From Eucommia ulmoides (Eukaryota; Streptophyta; Magnoliopsida; Garryales; Eucommiaceae), in contig CM028335.1 of assembly GCA_016647705.1 (NCBI GenBank), positions 39,996,712 through 40,060,711 of the forward strand: a DNA stretch of 64,000 nt, read 5' to 3'. The notes under the pieces are model-generated. The model made no database searches and had not been told where the DNA came from. It saw only the letters and a list, made by a program, of their open reading frames with translations. Shown here one piece after another: positions 1 to 11,499 of the stretch. Every line of letters begins with the position of its first letter. The stretch's first letter is position 1. The position numbers were made by a program, and so were the translations under genes.

Positions 1-215
1 TCTTGATGCGTTTTGTTCTTCCTTTACACTACACCATTTTGTTGCGGTGATCTTGGAACATAAAAGTTGTGAGCATAACCATGCTCATCACAATAACTTA
101 CCACATCATCCTTCTTAAATTCTCTTTCTATGTCACTACGAATGTTAATAATAAAGCATTGCTTCTCATTTTGAACACGTTTACAAAATTTAGCAAGAAC
201 AAAAGCAACCTCACT

Positions 216-962
216 TTACTTAGCAAGAAAGAATACCCAGGTAAGTCTTGAATAATCATCAACTATAACAAATGCATAGAACTTACCACCAAAACTAGCA
301 ACAGAGTTAGGCCTAAATAAATCAAGATGCAATAATTCAAGACATCTAGACGTGGACGTGCACATCTTTTTCTTAAATGATGATCTAACTTGCTTGCCTA
401 ATTGACATGCATCACATATTTTATCCTTCACAAATTTCAAATCAGGTAGGCCATATACAAGACTCTTCTTAAATAAGTTAGAAATTAACTCCATACTAGA
501 ATGCCCAAGTCTTCTATGCCATAACCAACTATTTTCAGATAAAGCATTCAAACAAGATAAATTTTGAGAATTAAAATCATCAAAAGAGCAAGTATAAACA
601 TTCTCAAAACGTGATGCAACTAACAAAATACTACTATCATGACTATTCTTAATGATGCATCTATCATGATCAAATATAACATTATAGCCTTTGTCACATA
701 GTTGACTAATACTAAGCAAATTATGTTTAAGTCCATCAACTAGTAACACATCTTTAATAAGAGTAGTATCATTACCGATATTACCTATACTGATAATTTT
801 ACCCTTTGCGTTGTCTCCGAAAGTCACATGACCTCCATCTTTAGGTGTCAAAGATGTAAATTTTTCTTTATCTCCCGTCATGTGTCGAGAACAACCACTA
901 TCTAGGAAGCATTTGTCCTTGCTTATTGATACTTTTAGAATAACCTGTAAGGAGCACCTCAA
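216..962 (-). pseudogene. pol fragment of copia fossil: protease, pre-integrase, start of integrase
   Basis: Seen: an open stretch of 248 residues with the copia protease signature DSGCSRHMTG near residues 21-30, the block LLSISQLCDKGY near 83-94, the zinc-binding pre-integrase region with WHRRLGH followed by CDACQLGK, and the beginning of the integrase core (VIVDDYSRLTWV). Known: this is the standard order at the start of Ty1/copia pol. It belongs to the element covering 1-2840. Confidence 0.88.
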
Positions 963-1294
963 ATAGTTCCTAAGTGGTACCTAACCTAAGTGGGTCTGAT
1001 CTTGTTAGTTGGGACAAATTTAGTTCCTTTTAGAACCCAAACTTGTCTATAGTTAGATATTTTAGCAAAACATCTTCGAATAGTATGCTCCACAATGTTA
1101 CATTTAAAACATTTAACAAGATCTTTGGTTTCAAAAAAGAATTTATGAAAGCATTTTTGTTTAAGATTTTTTTGAAATTCAATACCTGCTTTATCAAAAC
1201 CTCCACGTGAACTTCCCAAAAGCATTTTGAAGTTATTTTCACCGCCACTGAATTTGAGAACAATTGATTGCAAATCCATCATTTTAGACTTCAA

Positions 1295-2225
1295 TCAATT
1301 GTTTTCAGATTCGTAATCCACCACTTGCTTGTTTAATGTGTTAATTGTACTTTGAAGGGCATTTATTTTAGAACACTGATTTTTATAATCATGTGAAAGT
1401 TTTTGATAAACATCAAATAATTCATCAAAATTTAAAGGACAAGAACTTGAACATTCAGTTACCTCACCACCAGTGGCCATTAATCCAAGCATGGACGTGT
1501 CTTCACTATCCAAATTTTCCAAGCTACTTGAATCAGTATCTTCCCAAGTAGCTTTAATCGATTTCTTATTATTCTTCTTTGATTTATTCTTTTCTTTTTT
1601 CTTCTTTTCCTTTTCTTTATCCTTCTTTGGTTCGGGACAATCGTTTTGAAAATGACCGGTCTTATGACAGTTGTGACATTCTACTTTAGAAATGTTAAGA
1701 TTTCTTCTCCCACAGAATGTGCGTCGAGTCATTCTTCTAAAATTGTTTGTGAGAAGTGACATATTTTTCTCTTGCTCACTATCAAGACTTTCATCATTAC
1801 TGTCATCCTCTTCTTCAATTTTTTGAACTTTTAGCGCCAATGATTTTCTTATGCCATTTCCGGTGTCATCCTCATAACCTTTAATCACCGATTCATGGGT
1901 CATCAAATTGCCAATAAGATCATCAATATCGTATTTTCCAAGATCCTTGGTTTCCTCGATTGCCGTCACCTTTGACTCCTATATTTTTGTTAAAGACCTT
2001 AAAACCTTTTGTACTCTATCCTCCATGGAGTATGGCTTTCCAAGTTGACTCATATTATTGCATATGTTATTGAAGTGAGTGTATATCTCATGAATCGATT
2101 CATTCTCTTACATCTTAAACAACTCAAATTCTCTCATAAGAGCATTGATTTTTTACTGCTTCACTTGACTTGTCCCTTCATGGGTGACTTGTAGCTTATC
2201 CCACATCTCATTTGCAGATTTGTAA
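1295..2225 (-). pseudogene. gag of SIRE-like copia fossil
   Basis: Seen: a UBN2-type gag segment with the typical KLQVTHEGTSQV block near 2160-2215, an acidic stretch, a CCHC zinc knuckle (CHNCHKTGHFQNDC, 1637-1678), a lysine-rich run, and a coiled-coil-like C-terminal part ending near 1295. A further knuckle, CFKCNIVEHTIRRC, lies at 1070-1111 in the next stretch. Known: UBN2 plus CCHC is the capsid/nucleocapsid part of plant copia gag, which packages element RNA in cytoplasmic particles. The gag is broken and should not be read as a functional gene. Confidence 0.82.
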
Positions 2226-2834
2226 CCTGAAACTCTAGAATATTCTGTCGACTTGTAGATTCAGAGAGTTCATTTTTCCTTCACGATCGACCTACTGGTC
2301 GACTTAGGGATACAGATAATTCAACTCTTCTTGGCTGGTCGACCTGCCTGTCGACTTAGAGATACAGAGAGTTACAGCTACTTGGTCCGGTCGACTCATC
2401 AGTCGACTTATATCTTCTGGATCTCTATTCTGAACTCGTTTTTAACTTATTCTCTTTTACGTTTTCGCCCCTTTAACCATTTTCTTTTCTAAATAAGCTC
2501 TACTAACATTTTTATATTCCATTTTAGTCATTTAAACATATTTCTTTTCAAATCACATATTGGAGCAAATAATTTCACTTAATCAAAACACACATAAACA
2601 ATAAAAATATTTTGTGTCGTGTGTGTTCCTAATTGGGATATTAAGAGCTGAAATTCACCTGGATTGTTTTCCCTAATTTCTTTAAACTCTTAATTCTTCA
2701 ATATCTTCGACATTATCATATAGCATCCATTTAATTCTCATCTTCATCACTGTAACTTTAAATCATTGAAACACTCAATTAAAACATTAGTTCCACCAAA
2801 ACATCAACACTTAATTATTGATCAAAATCTTAGG

Positions 2835-3881
2835 ATCAATAGTCTAGATCACAACCTAGCAATAAGTCATCAGGCTCATGGACTAGCACCTTATATATTT
2901 ACATATATACTACTCTGTCGAGACCTTTGTGGGTAAAATTTGAAATAAAGAGAGGACCTTTATTCCTTCGGGGATAAGTATGCGTCTTCTTCAAAATTGT
3001 TTTTGTTTTCTTAGTTATAAGTAGGACTGGCAGATATACAATAAATTTTCTTTTATTTTTGAACAAATAACCTAAACCTAATCACTAAAATTTGCTAAGC
3101 AAGTGAGTTCGGTTGGAGTGTCATCGGTGCGATTCATGTTCTTATCTCCTAAAAAAAATAAAGTCATCTCAAGATGAACTACGTATCGACCTGATTTTCA
3201 ATTATCTGAGATATGTAGGCAACCCACACACATATTTGGTCATTTGTTTAAACAAAATCATCTTGAAATACGATCTACGTTTTGACCTGATTTTCCCTAA
3301 AAACCGAGATATGTAGGCAACCTTTACAGGTTCGGTTAGCATTAAAAAATACAAAAATATTTTCATTTAATATGTTTTATTTGTTGTTGTTGATAGATAG
3401 TAAATATAACAAAAAATAAATAAATAAATAAATAGGGATTTTTTGTGTTAAATAATACTACAGGAAGTTACTTGGATTTTGTTTAAACGTGAACATCTAT
3501 TTTGACTTAGGTACCATATTTGGATAGATGTCTTGAGGTGCATAACATTTTCCCCAAGTATAACTGACTCTCGAACCTTAAAGAAATCTTTGGTAAAAGA
3601 TCAACAGTTTTCAAGTCAAAACTTGTGTCATTTTCAAACAAAAATATTTTTTTAAAATCCCAATAACCTAGCACACCGTTTAACCCCACGTTAGGTGGTG
3701 ACTCCATTTTTTACATAAATCTTGCCTAAAGAATGTTTCAAAACCAGCGCCTAGGAAAGCCCTTGAGACATGTTTTCGAAAATGAACAGATTTTTTAGGA
3801 TTTTGAGAGGGAGTAATGAAACCTTGTTTTATTTTTCTTCTAGTTCTCTACTTCCTATGGGCCAAAAATCCAGGGTGCGTC
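2835..3881 (+). mobile_element. Tat/Ogre-type LTR fragment
   Basis: Seen: the reverse complement of 2880-3050 matches the segment at 40440-40620 and at 13080-13230 (polypyrimidine and 'ctttattctgcctttta' block). The GATATGTAGGCAACC box occurs twice (about 3209 and 3308), and the conserved block around CCTAGCACACCG...GGTGGTGACTCC lies at 3668-3706. The right end, ATCCAGGGTGCGTCA, matches the ends of the LTRs at 12169 and 39353. Inference: the 3' two fifths of a Tat-type LTR in plus orientation, between two copia copies; its 5' part is not present. 3882-4075 beside it has no feature I can assign. Confidence 0.6.
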
Positions 3882-5046
3882 ACCTAATTATCAAGTCGGA
3901 TACCTCTTTCTTTAACAAATTTAATGAATTTAAACTGTGAAAGGTCGGAGTACCTCTGATGTCCTTAGGAACAACTATGCATGTTACCTTATTTGTACAA
4001 ACGATTAATTTTGGTGTGCAATTTTTCTTAGCCTATCTGTATGCTTTAAGTCTTTGATATTTAACATTTGATTCAATGATATTTGTACATATCACTTGTG
4101 GCTTTTTGGTAACTTCCGAACTTGGCTTCGGTACATCATTTTTGTTTTTACTTGTCGCTTGTGACTTTTTGGTGACTTCTCATCTTGGTTTTGATACATC
4201 TTTTCTGTTTGATCCTTTCATTCCAGTTCCAACAGTATGTAACTCTGCACAAGATATTTTAGTGTTGCTCTTTGGTATCCATTTCATTTTAGATGCATTC
4301 TTGTTAGAAATAAACTTAGAGTTCCTGAACGCACATAATAATTTAAAATGCCAAACCCTATTACAATAATTACATCTCAACTTCGAATGATTATTGTAGA
4401 AAGCACAAGAAGTAAAGCATGAATCATTTCTAACCATAACAAAATTACAATCATTGACTTGTGATGAAGAATGAGATGATGAAATATATCCACATCCGTA
4501 GATTGTTTCAAAGGACGAAGAAACATTTTTAGAATCTCTTTAAATAGACTTGAGGTTAGATTTTGATGTTTCAAAATTTTTCTTAAGTAAATCAATATTT
4601 CTTTCAAGATTGGACCTTTGCTTGGAAATCACATCAAAATCATTTTTTAAAATTCTGTATTAATTTTCAATCGATTTAAGTTTCAAAATTGATTTTTCAT
4701 GTTCAATTTTAGAAATCTCAAGATTTGATTTTTAAACCTCATTTTCTTTTTCAAAAGCTCTAAAAATAGAAATATTTTCCTTAAAAGAATTTAAATCATT
4801 TTTCAAAAAATAGTTTTCATTTTCAACAAAATCTATTTTAGAGAGCAAATTATTTATTTCAAAAACAACATTTGAAAACTCTTTTGTTCCATAATAATTA
4901 TCCAGATGTAATCACTACCACTAATACCACAAGAATCGTAAATAACATTACCATACAAGGATCTATCACCTTCAAGAGAGGATATACAAAACATATTATC
5001 TATGGTGCATACCACATGATCGGTTTAGCTAAGATGTTAATTCTAT

Positions 5047-5073
5047 CGAGTTAAAATCTGCTTTACTACCAAT
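5047..5073 (-). promoter_or_regulatory. probable primer-binding site, tRNA-iMet type
   Basis: Seen on the minus strand directly after the LTR end: ATTGGTAGTAAAGCAG. Known: plant copia elements prime from initiator tRNA-Met with TGGTATCAGAGC; this is a worn version of that site. Confidence 0.55.
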
Positions 5074-7327
5074 TGTTAGCCCAAAAAGCTACCCAATAGG
5101 GGATGAATTGGGTAGATAAAAAATTTAATCAATTAAACACTTAAACACAAATTCTCAATTATCCTAAATTGATTATTATCTAGATTAGCAGCGAAAATTT
5201 GTTTAATCTAAATGCATACCCAAATAATTCAGAAAGGAATAAACAATGCAGCACACAAAGATTTATCTTGGTTTGGCAAGCTACTCTACCTACGTTCAGT
5301 CCCCTGAGCTACACAGAGATTCACAATCCACTAAACCATGATTCATTTCCCAAGTAGAAACCAAACCCTTACAATCTTTTTACAGGCTAAAGACTAGCCT
5401 AATTCTTTTCCAAACTCAAAATCAAACCCTAATCAAGATAGATTCTTTTTCCAAGCTCAGAATCAACCTTTACAACCCTGATTCTTTTTACAAGCTCAGA
5501 ATCAACCTATACACACCTAATTCTTTTACAGGCTAAGAATCAACCTACTACTATTACACTATCCTTTTCGCAGGCTTAGGAAAAACCTTTACAATCATAC
5601 TTAATTCAATTACAAGAATAATTAAAACCTAATCTTTTCAAGAAAAAATAATAACCTAACCTTTTTGCATGACAAAGATAGAACCCTAATATTTTTCATA
5701 GGAAAAAGATCAAAACCCTAACTACCCTGATTAAAGACTGATCCGAACGTGTCTAATTCACTCAAACTTGCAAAAACAAAAAATAACAAGTTTCTTCTCA
5801 CAAGGAGCTTCGACCATCTCAACACAATTATACTAAATTAATGGTCTGAATAAAAATTATGTAATAGATACAATATGAGACAAAATAAATGTGATTATAA
5901 AAAATAACAGGTAACACAAAAGTAGCACGTAATCAGATTATCAATAAAAATCGTTTAAAAGATTTTCAAGAATTAAGTTCAAAAATGATTTTTTTTTTTT
6001 TTTTTTTTTTTTCTAATATGCCTTGACCAAGCAATGAATTATAAATAATCGAAGAAAGCAATAAATAGAGCTTGGAAGGATCTTACCGAGATTCACCTAA
6101 AGCAAGAATAATTTCACAATAAGAAATGTAAACCAGTGATGCAAAAAATGAGCGATTTAGATCAAGAACTTGAATATAATCTCTCTTACAAATCTCAGCA
6201 ACAATATCGCTCTTAAAAAGTACAAATTTGATTGTTCTTGATGTGTTAAAACTCAATCCGGCAAGTCTCTGTAAATAGACCTAAAATTGTACCTCTAACG
6301 GCTAGTTTCTAAATATTATGTCATTAAATGACACCCCAAGACCCCATATATCATATATATGTTCAAAATAGATTTCTTTCGTTGAAAAGTATTCTTGGAA
6401 AATCTCATTACTTTCCTTAAAACATTTTTTTAAATCGAAATCCATTGTGATGGGAAGAATTAAATCACTTTAATTAAAAGAATATTTAAATAAATAGGCC
6501 AAATAATTAGGGATCACTTATCTCATAGCAGTTAATGAAAAGAATTCAAAATCTCTTAGAAACATCCCTTGGAATCATAAAACATAGATAGAAATAACTG
6601 AAATAACTTCAATCAAAGAATTTGACTGAACACGTCGGTCGATTGGCTTATAGCCATCGGTTGACCGACCCCCTTTAATGATCACCTAATCATTACATTG
6701 ATCCGATCGGTTGATCGATCGCTTTTGGTCGGTTGATCAATTGGATCAGATTCATGCCAATCCTTCCTTTTTCAGCTATTGTTCTCATCGGCTGACCGAC
6801 TCATCTTGCTAGTTAATCGAATGGATCATTTGGTTACCCATTCCACTTCCAAAACTCATTATTTTTATGAGTCGATCGACCCCTTTCACCGGTTAACCAA
6901 ATTTACCTGAAAACTTATCATTTTAGGTATTAAAACTAATTTTTCAATTAGGTCCTTAACCAAAACCATTTCACGTATTTAGCACATTGAAAAACACACT
7001 TTAAACTCCTAAATTAACCACAACACACATAAAATTAATTCATTTTAAAGTGTCGTACGTGATCATAATTCGGGTTGCATTAAGAGAATATAAGTAAAGA
7101 GTTGTTTTCACCTAGTTGTCTTTATTGTCTTCAAAACTCTTTACATTTTCATCATTTCCATTTTGCACCCACTACATTTTTCTTAACGATTCCTCTTGAT
7201 AAATTACATGGACTTATAAATCTAAAATCAGTTAGTAAAAACATTAGTCTCATAAAAACATCAACACTTAATTGTCCATCCAAACATTGGATTCAATAAA
7301 TCATACTCAAAAACATCCTAACTAACA
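5074..7327 (-). repeat. LTR of SIRE-like copia element (2254 bp)
   Basis: Seen: the ends are TGTTAG/CTAACA. A cluster of short palindromic motifs of the form CGGTTGACCGA lies at 6630-6900, and a T24 run at 5989-6012. The reverse complement of 7030-7310 aligns with 57480-57600 and with 2570-2860 (shared CTCTTAATGCAACCCGAATT and GTGTCGTACGTGATC-type blocks). The repeated CAGGCTAAGAATCAACC-type segment at 5390-5700 corresponds to 60640-60800. Inference: a complete LTR in reverse orientation. Confidence 0.75.
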
Positions 7328-7773
7328 ATAATATCCATACACATTGTTGAAATGAAGGATCTATAACAAGAAATTGAAGAGAGAGAGTAAAAAATTGAAA
7401 ACCCTAACCTTGGGGGTTTAAGAAGCCAAAAAACGCAAAGAACAAGCCTAGAACACCTAGAAAACACACCAAAGTTGATTCTTAGTATTAATATTGAAGA
7501 GCCTCAATCTCGAATCGTTGAAATAGGACCAAAAATTGCAAAAAATGTCATGCCTTTTCCCCTCATCTGTTTCGCTTTGTGAGCAATGGACCAAGGGGTT
7601 GCCTTTTTTTTTTTTTTTTTTTCAAGATCCCTTTGCACTCAACAGGGCACAGGGTCCAGACGGGGGTTTGTCCTCACTTTTGTCAAAGTTCGATCATTTT
7701 CTATGAATTTTTTTGGGCCTAGGGTGAAAGGCCCAGCCTGTTTCGGATCAACACAAACAAAAAATAATAAAAA
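7328..7773. other. unassigned interval between copia LTR and Pack-MULE
   Basis: AT-rich sequence with a purine-rich stretch (7370-7400) and a T18-type run near 7603-7622. No coding similarity, terminal repeat or RNA gene recognised. Confidence 0.4.
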
Positions 7774-7782
7774 TAAAGATTA

Positions 7783-8203
7783 GGGAAAATTACAATTTTG
7801 GTCATCTTATTTGCACACATTTTTTCATTTGGCTCTCAAATTTTATTTTTTTTGTCAAAGTGGTTCTCATATTTGTAGCCGTTTTTTTAAGTGGCCCTTC
7901 CGACAAAAATAAGCGTTAATTGTGATGGATTTGAGGTATATAACTTACTCATGCAAACTTTAGGGGTAGAAAAGTAATTTTTTGGGCAAATTACAGTTTT
8001 GGTTCTCGTATTTGTACACATTTTTCTATTTGGCCTTCCAATTTTTATTTATTTTTATTTTTTTTGTCAAAGTGGTCTTCGTATTTGCAACCATTTTTTA
8101 AATGGTCCTTCCATAAAAAATAAGCATTAATTGTGACAGATTTGAGGCATGTGACTTGCACATGCAGACTTCAGGGGTACAAAAGTAAAAAAAAAAAAAA
8201 TAC
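7783..8203 (+). repeat. left TIR arm of Pack-MULE, two tandem units
   Basis: Unit 1 spans about 7783-7983 and unit 2 about 7984-8203. Both share the blocks GTCAAAGTGGT, GTGGCCCTTCC (unit 1) or ATGGTCCTTCC (unit 2), TTAATTGTGA and ACTT(T/C)AGGGGTA. The reverse complement of the same blocks fills 9263-9664. Confidence 0.8.
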
Positions 8204-8224
8204 CCATGAATCTGTTTCCCAAAA

Positions 8225-8868
8225 CTTAACGACGAAAGACGAGCACACGCCATTAACTCAAACACACAGTGAACATATTTGGTTTTACATAGTTGTTATG
8301 ATTCACCATCGCTATGCGTACGCATCCACCAATCATAACCATCCACGTCACCACATTCCGACCGTGAGCACCCATGTCATCAATCATTCTTCGAGCATGC
8401 TCATCCTTCTTACACTTTGCATACATGTCTATAAGAGTGTTAACCACCATTACATTGTCCCCTTCATCATTCCCATCGATATTCAGAGCTAGATTTAGAG
8501 CATAACACTGGGTTTCTCTCCCTTGATTCAATGCCGAAACAGAGGCACAACGAGACAAGGGTGACAACATTTGGTTCAGACCCAAAAATCCTCATATGTC
8601 TAAACATGTCTAGAGCTTCATAGCCTTGTCCCTTTTAAGCATAACCAAAAATTACAGCACTCCCTGTTATTATATTCAATTTGATGTTTTGTTCCTTCAT
8701 TTTCTCTAACAAATCAATGGCGTCTTCACATTGATCGATCTGCGAGTAACTAGTCACCATTAAATTCCATGAAACAACGTCTTTTACCTTCATTTGTCCG
8801 AAGAATTTGTTGGCTTTGTCCATTAATTTACACTTGTCGTATATGTCAACAATGGCGAATATGAAAGA
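8225..8868 (-). pseudogene. captured fragment of a PLS-class pentatricopeptide repeat (PPR) gene
   Basis: Seen: 8635-8868 encodes PPR-like residues with VDIYDKC, DKANKFFGQMKVKDVVSWN and a 35-residue-spaced second repeat ending in GYA. The reading frame then meets TAA (8635-8637) where relatives have Gln, continues with KGQGYEALDMF, and shifts frame near 8540-8560 into SRCASVSALNQGRET, NTLIDMYAKC and NVVTWMVMIGG (8253-8585). Part of the repeat after MIGG is missing. Known: PLS-class PPR proteins bind organellar RNA for editing or splicing; from memory the order of repeats resembles Arabidopsis AT5G16860 relatives (unverified). Inference: about 200 codons of a host PPR gene carried by the Pack-MULE, non-functional. 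Confidence 0.82.
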
Positions 8869-9262
8869 TCGTTAGAAACTGGATAAGAAAATAGTTGAGG
8901 GAGATAGATTGGAAAAAAATGACGACGGGGATGACGACGATAAGATTATAGACGTGGTGTTCAACAGAAACATCGCGAGGATATTGTTCTCTATTGAGGT
9001 CCCACTATTCACTGGCGTAGTTTGTTTGTTCACAATGGATGCAACGAATGAATGATAGTTTTGGAATCCGTCGGCGCAGCTGGTTTTCTTGAAGGTCTTT
9101 ATCATGTTTGGCAGTTCAGTGCTCGGATTGGCATACAACACAGTGTTGGTTAGTTGTGATCTGGTAAGAAGAAGCGCAGAAGAACTAGGTTGAGCTCTAG
9201 AGAGAAGAAGATGAAGGTGGCTGACAACGGTGAAGGATAACGAATGTTGATATTGTGGAAAA
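8869..9262. other. second interior segment of the Pack-MULE, origin unknown
   Basis: Different in composition from the TIR arms. It carries a minus-strand open stretch (8872-9303, 143 aa, serine/leucine-rich) and a plus-strand open stretch with an aspartate cluster near 8920-8942. Neither is recognised. It could be a second captured host fragment, perhaps from another gene; the antisense ORF runs into the TIR and is probably not a gene. Confidence 0.35.
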
Positions 9263-9664
9263 GAAAAAGAAAAAAAAAACTTTTCTACCCCTAAAGTTTG
9301 CATGTGTAAAATCCGTTACATGCCTCAAATCCGTCAGAATTAACGTTTATTTTTTACGGAAGGGCCACTTAAAAAATGACTGCAAATACGAGGACCACTT
9401 TGACAAAAAATAGAGGGTCAAATGGAAAAACGCATGCAAATACGAGGATATAAATTGTAATTTGCCCAAAAGAAAATTACTTTTCTACCCCTGAAGTTTT
9501 CATGTGCAAGTCACTTGAATCTATCACAATTAACGCATATTTTTTACAGAAGGGCCACCTAAAAAATGACCTCAAATACGAGGACCACTTTGACAAAAAA
9601 AAAAAATTAGAAGGCTAACTAAAAAAATGCGTGCAAATACAAGGACCAAAACTGTAATTTTTCC
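9263..9664 (-). repeat. right TIR arm of Pack-MULE, two tandem units
   Basis: Two inverted copies of the unit described for the left arm, about 9263-9462 and 9472-9664, including GAAGGGCCAC, ACCACTTTGAC and the outer end CTGTAATTTTTCC. The arms are similar but clearly diverged, so the element is not recent. Confidence 0.8.
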
Positions 9665-10004
9665 AAAAGATTATTATGTCACATCAAACCTAATGCCCAA
9701 GTAAACAAGATTCCTTCTTCAAAAGACGTGAAAAGTCACTTCAAGTCAAATCAGGGTTTAAATCAAATAAGGTTGTGTAAAATCAATCTGTATCAATAAA
9801 TCATCATGTCAAGTCAATTAATGCAATTATACATTACCTGAATCCATGTTCGGGGAATGTCGACAAGTTTAGTCGTTACATCGATAAGTTTTTCACCTTT
9901 TGATTCACATTAACGAGTAAAACTAATAACCCCAACTCCACAATGGTGAAATTATTTTTTCTGGCAGGGATTTATATCCCAAAGTCATTTTCATCTACCT
10001 CGGT

Positions 10005-10440
10005 CAAAAACTAGGGCCCATTTTATCAAGATTCGACTTCCGTGACAGTAGTCTATCTTCATTTTTAATCATTCCCCGCCACAAGTTGGGACATATTTCA
10101 TTAAATCGACTTTTTCGAGAGAATTCTATCTTTATTTTTCATCACCCACAGTCACAATCCAGGGTATACTTCAAGATTCAAATCCCCGAGGGAAGTTTAT
10201 CACCACTTTTTATCACCCCCAGCCACAAGCCAAGGTGTACTTCAAGATTCAAATTCCCTGAGGGAAGTTTATCTCCACTTTTATCACCCCTGGCCACAAG
10301 CTGGGACATATTTAATGTAATTGGACTTCCCTAATGGAAGTCCATATTCATTTATCACCCTCGTCATGAGCTAGGGAATATTTCATAAGATTAGGCCTCC
10401 TCGATATGAAGCCTATTATCACTATCCCCAACCTTGGACT
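10005..10440 (+). repeat. tandem array, about six units of about 70 bp
   Basis: Units run from an A(A/G)CTAGGG(A/C)-type start through TTTCAT(A/C)AAGATT, CGACTTCC or equivalent, a GAAGT(C/T)(T/C)AT block, to TTTATCACCCC and a CCAC end. Degenerate copies start near 10010, 10084, 10158, 10226, 10298 and 10367. Confidence 0.7.
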
Positions 10441-10854
10441 AGGGCACTTTTAATCATCACTATAATTTATTTTACCCTGAGTCAATGAATGTGGCACAGT
10501 TTACATGTCATTGTGATTAAACCTCCTTGGCATTAGGTTAAGGGTACTTATCATTATCATCAGCTTTGTCTTTAGGCTTGGGATCAGATCTCGATTTATA
10601 ATTCGGTTTCTCCATAAGAACTGTTTTGCACTGTCTTCCGGTAAGGGCCTAGATGTGTTTGAGAAAATCTATTTCTCTAATCAAGACCTTATTTTTTATG
10701 CACTCATTGACCATTAATTTACCCCCATTGACGTAATTCATTTTTATCTTCATGATTTTTAATTCATCTCTTTGGCCTTGCATCAGACAGGAGGTTTATT
10801 ATTGAAAGATCTTATCGTTTCCCACCTGTAGAAGGTTGGGACAGTTGTAACATC

Positions 10855-11470
10855 ATTGACTTGATTCTTGGCATGACTAAGATATGTAGGAAGCCCCTAG
10901 TGAGTCTGGTTTAAATTTAAGAGATATTGACCATCAACGTTCTCCGCCCCAATGCTATGGCGTATTCATTCTAGGACTAGACCCTCCTTAGAGTCCTATT
11001 CCTAGCCATTCGTGGCTTAAATTCATTTAATATATTTATTTTATGTCCTTCATACCAGGTGGTGAATGGTTTCGAAAACTACATTTGATATGATTCTTAG
11101 CATGACTAAGATATGTAGGAAAACCCCCTAGATGGTTCAGTCATATTGGGATAAGTCCCTAAAACTTTTCTTCACCCTTTTGTCAACATGTTTATTTTTT
11201 TTATTCGTTTAAGGTTTCGAGGGTTTACTCGATCTACGCTTCACCTGATCTTTGGTAATGTGTCAAGGTATATAGGCAACCCCCTAGATGGTTCGGTTAT
11301 ATTGAGAAAAGTCCCTAGAGATTTCCTTCACCATTTTTTGTCTACATGTATATTTTCTGTCCATCATCCTAGGTGGCAAAGGTTTGCTAGAACTACATCT
11401 AACCTGATTCTTAGCACGTCTAGGATATATACGAGTTCGATCTAAATTTAGGAGATGTTGATGGTCAACA
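10855..11470 (+). repeat. repeated GATATGTAGGCAACCCC boxes
   Basis: At least four degenerate copies (near 10880, 11108, 11265 and 11420) of a segment with TTGATTCTTAGCATGACTAAG, ATATGTAGG and GGTTCGGTCATAT-type blocks. The same box is found in the Tat LTR fragment at 3100-3330 and, reversed, at 16800-16960 and 40020-40180, which ties these regions to one lineage. Confidence 0.6.
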
Positions 11471-11499
11471 CTTCCGCCCTTACGCCACGGCATGAAATT

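Larger units (their letters stand above)
1..2840 (-). mobile_element. Ty1/copia retrotransposon fragment, SIRE/Maximus-like
   Basis: Seen: on the minus strand, in element order, an LTR-derived piece (about 2235-2840), gag (about 1295-2225), a second zinc-knuckle region (986-1294), an aspartic protease with the motif DSGCSRHMTG (873-902), the GAG-pre-integrase histidine/cysteine region and the start of the integrase core (216-500). The element runs off the left edge, so RT, RNase H and the 3' LTR are not visible. Known: this domain order is Ty1/copia; a long gag with lysine-rich and acidic stretches and two CCHC knuckles fits the SIRE/Maximus lineage. Inference: an old, broken copy with several breaks. 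The LTR piece is related to the LTR at 5074-7327, so both copies belong to one family. Confidence 0.88.
4076..7327 (-). mobile_element. Ty1/copia fragment, SIRE-like: 5' LTR plus part of gag
   Basis: Seen: a 2254 bp LTR (5074-7327) bounded by TGTTAG and CTAACA, a primer-binding-site-like ATTGGTAGTAAAGCAG just inside it, and gag-like sequence down to 4076 with a weak CCHC region (CNYCNRVWHFKLLC) followed by the KWIPK block usual after copia knuckles. A short KKSQ/KKPQ-type repeat is duplicated at 4080-4200. Known: initiator-methionine tRNA primes most plant copia elements. Inference: this is the 5' part of a minus-strand SIRE-like element; pol is absent. Broken, old. Its LTR is homologous to 2235-2840 and to 57361-61054. 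Confidence 0.78.
7783..9664 (-). mobile_element. Pack-MULE (Mutator-like element) with doubled TIRs and a captured PPR fragment
   Basis: Seen: the left arm 7783-8203 and right arm 9263-9664 are inverted repeats of each other, both reading inwards from GG(G/A)AAAATTACA(A/G)TTTTGGTC. Each arm holds two tandem copies of a roughly 200 bp unit, so the TIR is doubled. The flanks TAAAGATTA (7774-7782) and AAAAGATTA (9665-9673) form a 9 bp target-site duplication with one mismatch. No transposase is present; the interior holds a PPR gene fragment (8225-8868) and a second piece of unknown origin. Known: 9 bp TSDs and long TIRs mark Mutator-like elements, and Pack-MULEs carry host gene fragments; MULEs with tandem TIRs are known in plants. 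Inference: non-autonomous, mobilised in trans. Confidence 0.8.

Noticed and set aside
4076-4369. 97 aa plus-strand open stretch with hydrophobic segments
   Set aside because: It is antisense to the gag-like region of the minus-strand copia copy.
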